A DNA stretch of 64,000 nt from Apus apus (Eukaryota; Chordata; Aves; Apodiformes; Apodidae). This document shows, one piece after another, positions 62,133 through 64,000 of this stretch. How positions within the stretch are numbered: position 1 is the first letter of the stretch; each line of letters begins with the position of its first letter. The position numbers and the translations under genes were made by a program. The DNA lies in contig NC_067296.1 in the NCBI RefSeq assembly GCF_020740795.1, positions 5,309,001 to 5,373,000 of the forward strand. The letters run 5' to 3'. The notes under the pieces are model-generated. The model did no database searches, was not told where the DNA came from, and worked only from the letters and a program-made list of their open reading frames with translations.

Positions 62133-63354
62133 GTAAGTGGCTGGTGACTTGGATGTTTGCCTTTAGTTATAAAAGATAACATGGAGGGAGCAAGTGGGAT
62201 TTCAGGCTGTCAGCACAGATTTGTTCAGGTGGGTGACTGGAGGTATGAGACCAAGCTCTTTATGCTGCTACAAGTTCTCTGAGCAGGGCAAGGATAATAT
62301 TTCTGGTCTGCAAGGCAAAATACCATTGCATGCTTCTGCAGGTGATGCTGTGAAATGTTGCAGAGCTAGTAAATAAAAAAAAGAAACCCAGAAGGTAGGT
62401 AAAGACACTGATAACAATTGTAAAACATAAATCTGAGCAAGTGAAGTATCAATTGTAGCTAAGTGGCTGCAGTGGCTTCAGTTGGACAAAGAAATGACTG
62501 CACAAGAGGAAGAAAGTGCGTTGTCAGCCTGTTTGGGAGTGGGGGTGAGACTTGCCTGCACTGCTTGACATAATTCACATAGAATCTAAATAAGTTGTGG
62601 TTTATGCTGCAGGTTTTTGTCGCTAAATCAAAAGAAAAGCACACATGATGTTTGTCTGATACAGTAGCCTACCCGGTAAAATAAAAGCCCAGTTCCATCA
62701 CACCATGATCTGTCATCATCTTTGTGCATCCAGCTCTTCAGATAGTGTGACCTTATTAGCAGTCTGGAGTTAAAGGATTGGAAGAGTTTAACCACAGTGG
62801 TGTTCTGTTCTTGTGTTTCTCAGTTTCCAAGAGAGATGGGTGTGACATCTTTTCTTTTGTGTAATCATTTGCTGCCTTCTGTTAAAGTTTTGTGCCCTCC
62901 TATCTCATGTCTGCAATGGAAAGATTAAAAATTTGCCAGTAGACAGTTTTTGCTGTTGTTGAAACTGGGGAGGGGGGCCTTGCAAAAAGTGAGCTTTGTG
63001 GGCAGATCACACTGAGTGCAAAAGGAGTTAGGGGTCAAACATACCACTAAGCTTTTGCCATTTATCCCATCACATGTAATCAGTGAGTGGCTAGTAATGC
63101 TTTTGAGTTGATTCTTCATCAAAGAAGATTTTTTGCTTCAGCAGCCTGAAACTTGTAGGGGCTGTTTAGCTGGGTAGGGACTATTCAGTCTCCAGACATT
63201 GGAGTATAAAATAATACTCTTCAGAAATCAAACATGCCAGAAATATTATGAACTTGTGTGCACAAACTTGTATAGATGTGAGTTCTCTATTTTTTTTGTA
63301 CTGGAAAATGGATAAATGGATTCTTTTCATCAGCTAGTCTTTTTGTTCTTACAG
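62133..63354 (+). other. TOP1: TOP1 intron 6 (1,222 bp)
   Basis: GTAAGT donor and TTTTTGTTCTTACAG acceptor. No repeat or gene is recognised in it. Confidence 0.93.
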
Positions 63355-63430
63355 TGCTGAGTACAAACCCAAGAAAATCAAAACAGAAGACATCAAGAAA
63401 GCAAAGAAAAGGAAACAAGAGGAAGAAGAG
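63355..63430 (+). CDS. TOP1: TOP1 exon 7 (residues 148-173)
   Basis: Completes Asp148 (GA|T) and encodes AEYKPKKIKTEDIKKAKKRK plus QEEEE, ending phase 0. PKKIKTED at 153-160 contains both a basic nuclear signal (human KKIKTED, 150-156) and a third SUMO motif, IKTE, with Lys157 aligning with human Lys153. The donor is GAG|GTAATA, which lacks the usual G at +5 and is the weakest donor seen. The next exon should begin at the Asp-Gly-Lys of the human protein, which does not occur before the window ends. Confidence 0.93.
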
Positions 63431-64000
63431 GTAATATAAAAGACAAGTTGATTTATGTGATCAAGAATAGCAAGGCTGACAATTTGCTGTTGAATTATGC
63501 AGAATGGGGAATTTGATTCAAGACAAAGGAGGCAGGGGCCAGTCTGCATGCAGTTAACTATGATGCAGGTTAACTTATCTGAGCCACAACCTATAAAAAG
63601 TCAGGAAATGTTTCTCTCTTACTTGTAAAACAAGGAATGGAGAAGATGCCTCCGGGAGGTGAACTTCCAGCCTGTTCCAGGCAATTCACAGTCCTTCTGT
63701 TAAGCAACTCGCAGAGGGTAGCGGAGCCTTACTAACTACATCTGGTAATTGCACAGATAATGTAGCACAGTTCAGAAGTAGAGGGGATGAAACTAAGATC
63801 AGGTGCTAGAAAGATGCTTAAAGCTTTTAGATGGAGTCTAGAGTGTAAATTTCTTTGGAGAAGGACTTGGCAAAGAGCGGTTAGTCATAATTTGGGACTA
63901 ATGAACTGAGCTCCACATCTAGCAAGGATACCCTTTTGAGGGACGTGTTGCAGGCACCTCCTGGCAACGTGTTTCATTCTTTCCTTCAGTGGAAGTGTCT
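63431..64000 (+). other. TOP1: TOP1 intron 7, 5' part
   Basis: Starts GTAATATAAA. If retained, the frame of exon 7 meets TAA at 63,437-63,439 after two codons. No match to the expected exon 8 is present. An acceptor-like TTTCCTTCAG-type sequence ends at 63,989, but the bases after it do not encode the expected residues. Confidence 0.85.

Larger units (their letters stand above)
18600..64000 (+). other. TOP1 gene, 5' part (transcription unit)
   Basis: The gene for nuclear DNA topoisomerase I, a type IB enzyme. It relaxes supercoils ahead of and behind polymerases by nicking one strand through a transient 3'-phosphotyrosyl bond and is the target of camptothecins. Seven exons in the window join in frame (phases 0, 1, 2, 0, 2, 2, 0) to 173 residues. 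They correspond to most of the disordered N-terminal domain, which directs the enzyme to nucleus and nucleolus. Human TOP1 has about 765 residues and the bird alignment runs four residues longer here, so roughly 600 residues, including core, linker and C-terminal tyrosine domain, lie beyond the window. The mitochondrial paralogue TOP1MT lacks this charged N-terminus and is excluded. The transcription start is inferred, not seen; 18,600 is nominal. Confidence 0.95.

Overview
The window is vertebrate nuclear DNA, most likely from a bird. It carries the promoter and the first seven coding exons of TOP1 (DNA topoisomerase I) on the + strand. The seven exons join without a frame error into 173 residues with the Lys/His/Asp/Glu-rich N-terminal domain typical of nuclear TOP1. 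The bird assignment rests on a 3' CR1 LINE fragment ending in the ATTCTATG-type tail of sauropsid CR1s (about 13,440-13,967), low repeat density, and scattered MIR-like relics. Another sauropsid cannot be excluded from sequence alone.

Layout. Positions 1-17,590 hold no protein-coding gene I can recognise. This flank contains a 51-bp minisatellite that passes into a 30-bp array (1,249-1,925), small hairpin and tandem structures near 7.2 kb, MIR-like fragments at 8.5 and 11.5 kb, and the CR1. From about 17,590 to 19,860 lies a CpG island with the TOP1 promoter, the start codon at 18,807, exon 1, a 705-bp intron, and a 25-nt microexon 2. Intron 2 is 28 kb (19,570-47,579). Exon 3 (47,580-47,682) is followed by a 10.8-kb intron, and exons 4-7 cluster between 58,525 and 63,430. 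The window ends in intron 7, so the linker's remainder, the catalytic core and the active-site tyrosine lie outside.

How the parts relate. Everything of clear function serves one gene. The promoter has NRF1-type sites, an inverted CCAAT box and four GC-box/octamer modules with nearly fixed internal spacing. A 13-nt word occurs three times around the first two exons. Two of those copies sit beside YY1-like sites. The start of intron 1 has a sense-strand G-quadruplex motif, an AC repeat and a run of 29 C.

I see no operon, CRISPR array, phage, integrated virus or novel multi-gene system. The most unusual signals are the promoter architecture, the triplicated word, the two-stage minisatellite, a 27-bp near-perfect palindrome in intron 2, and one protein-like unexplained reading frame in intron 2.
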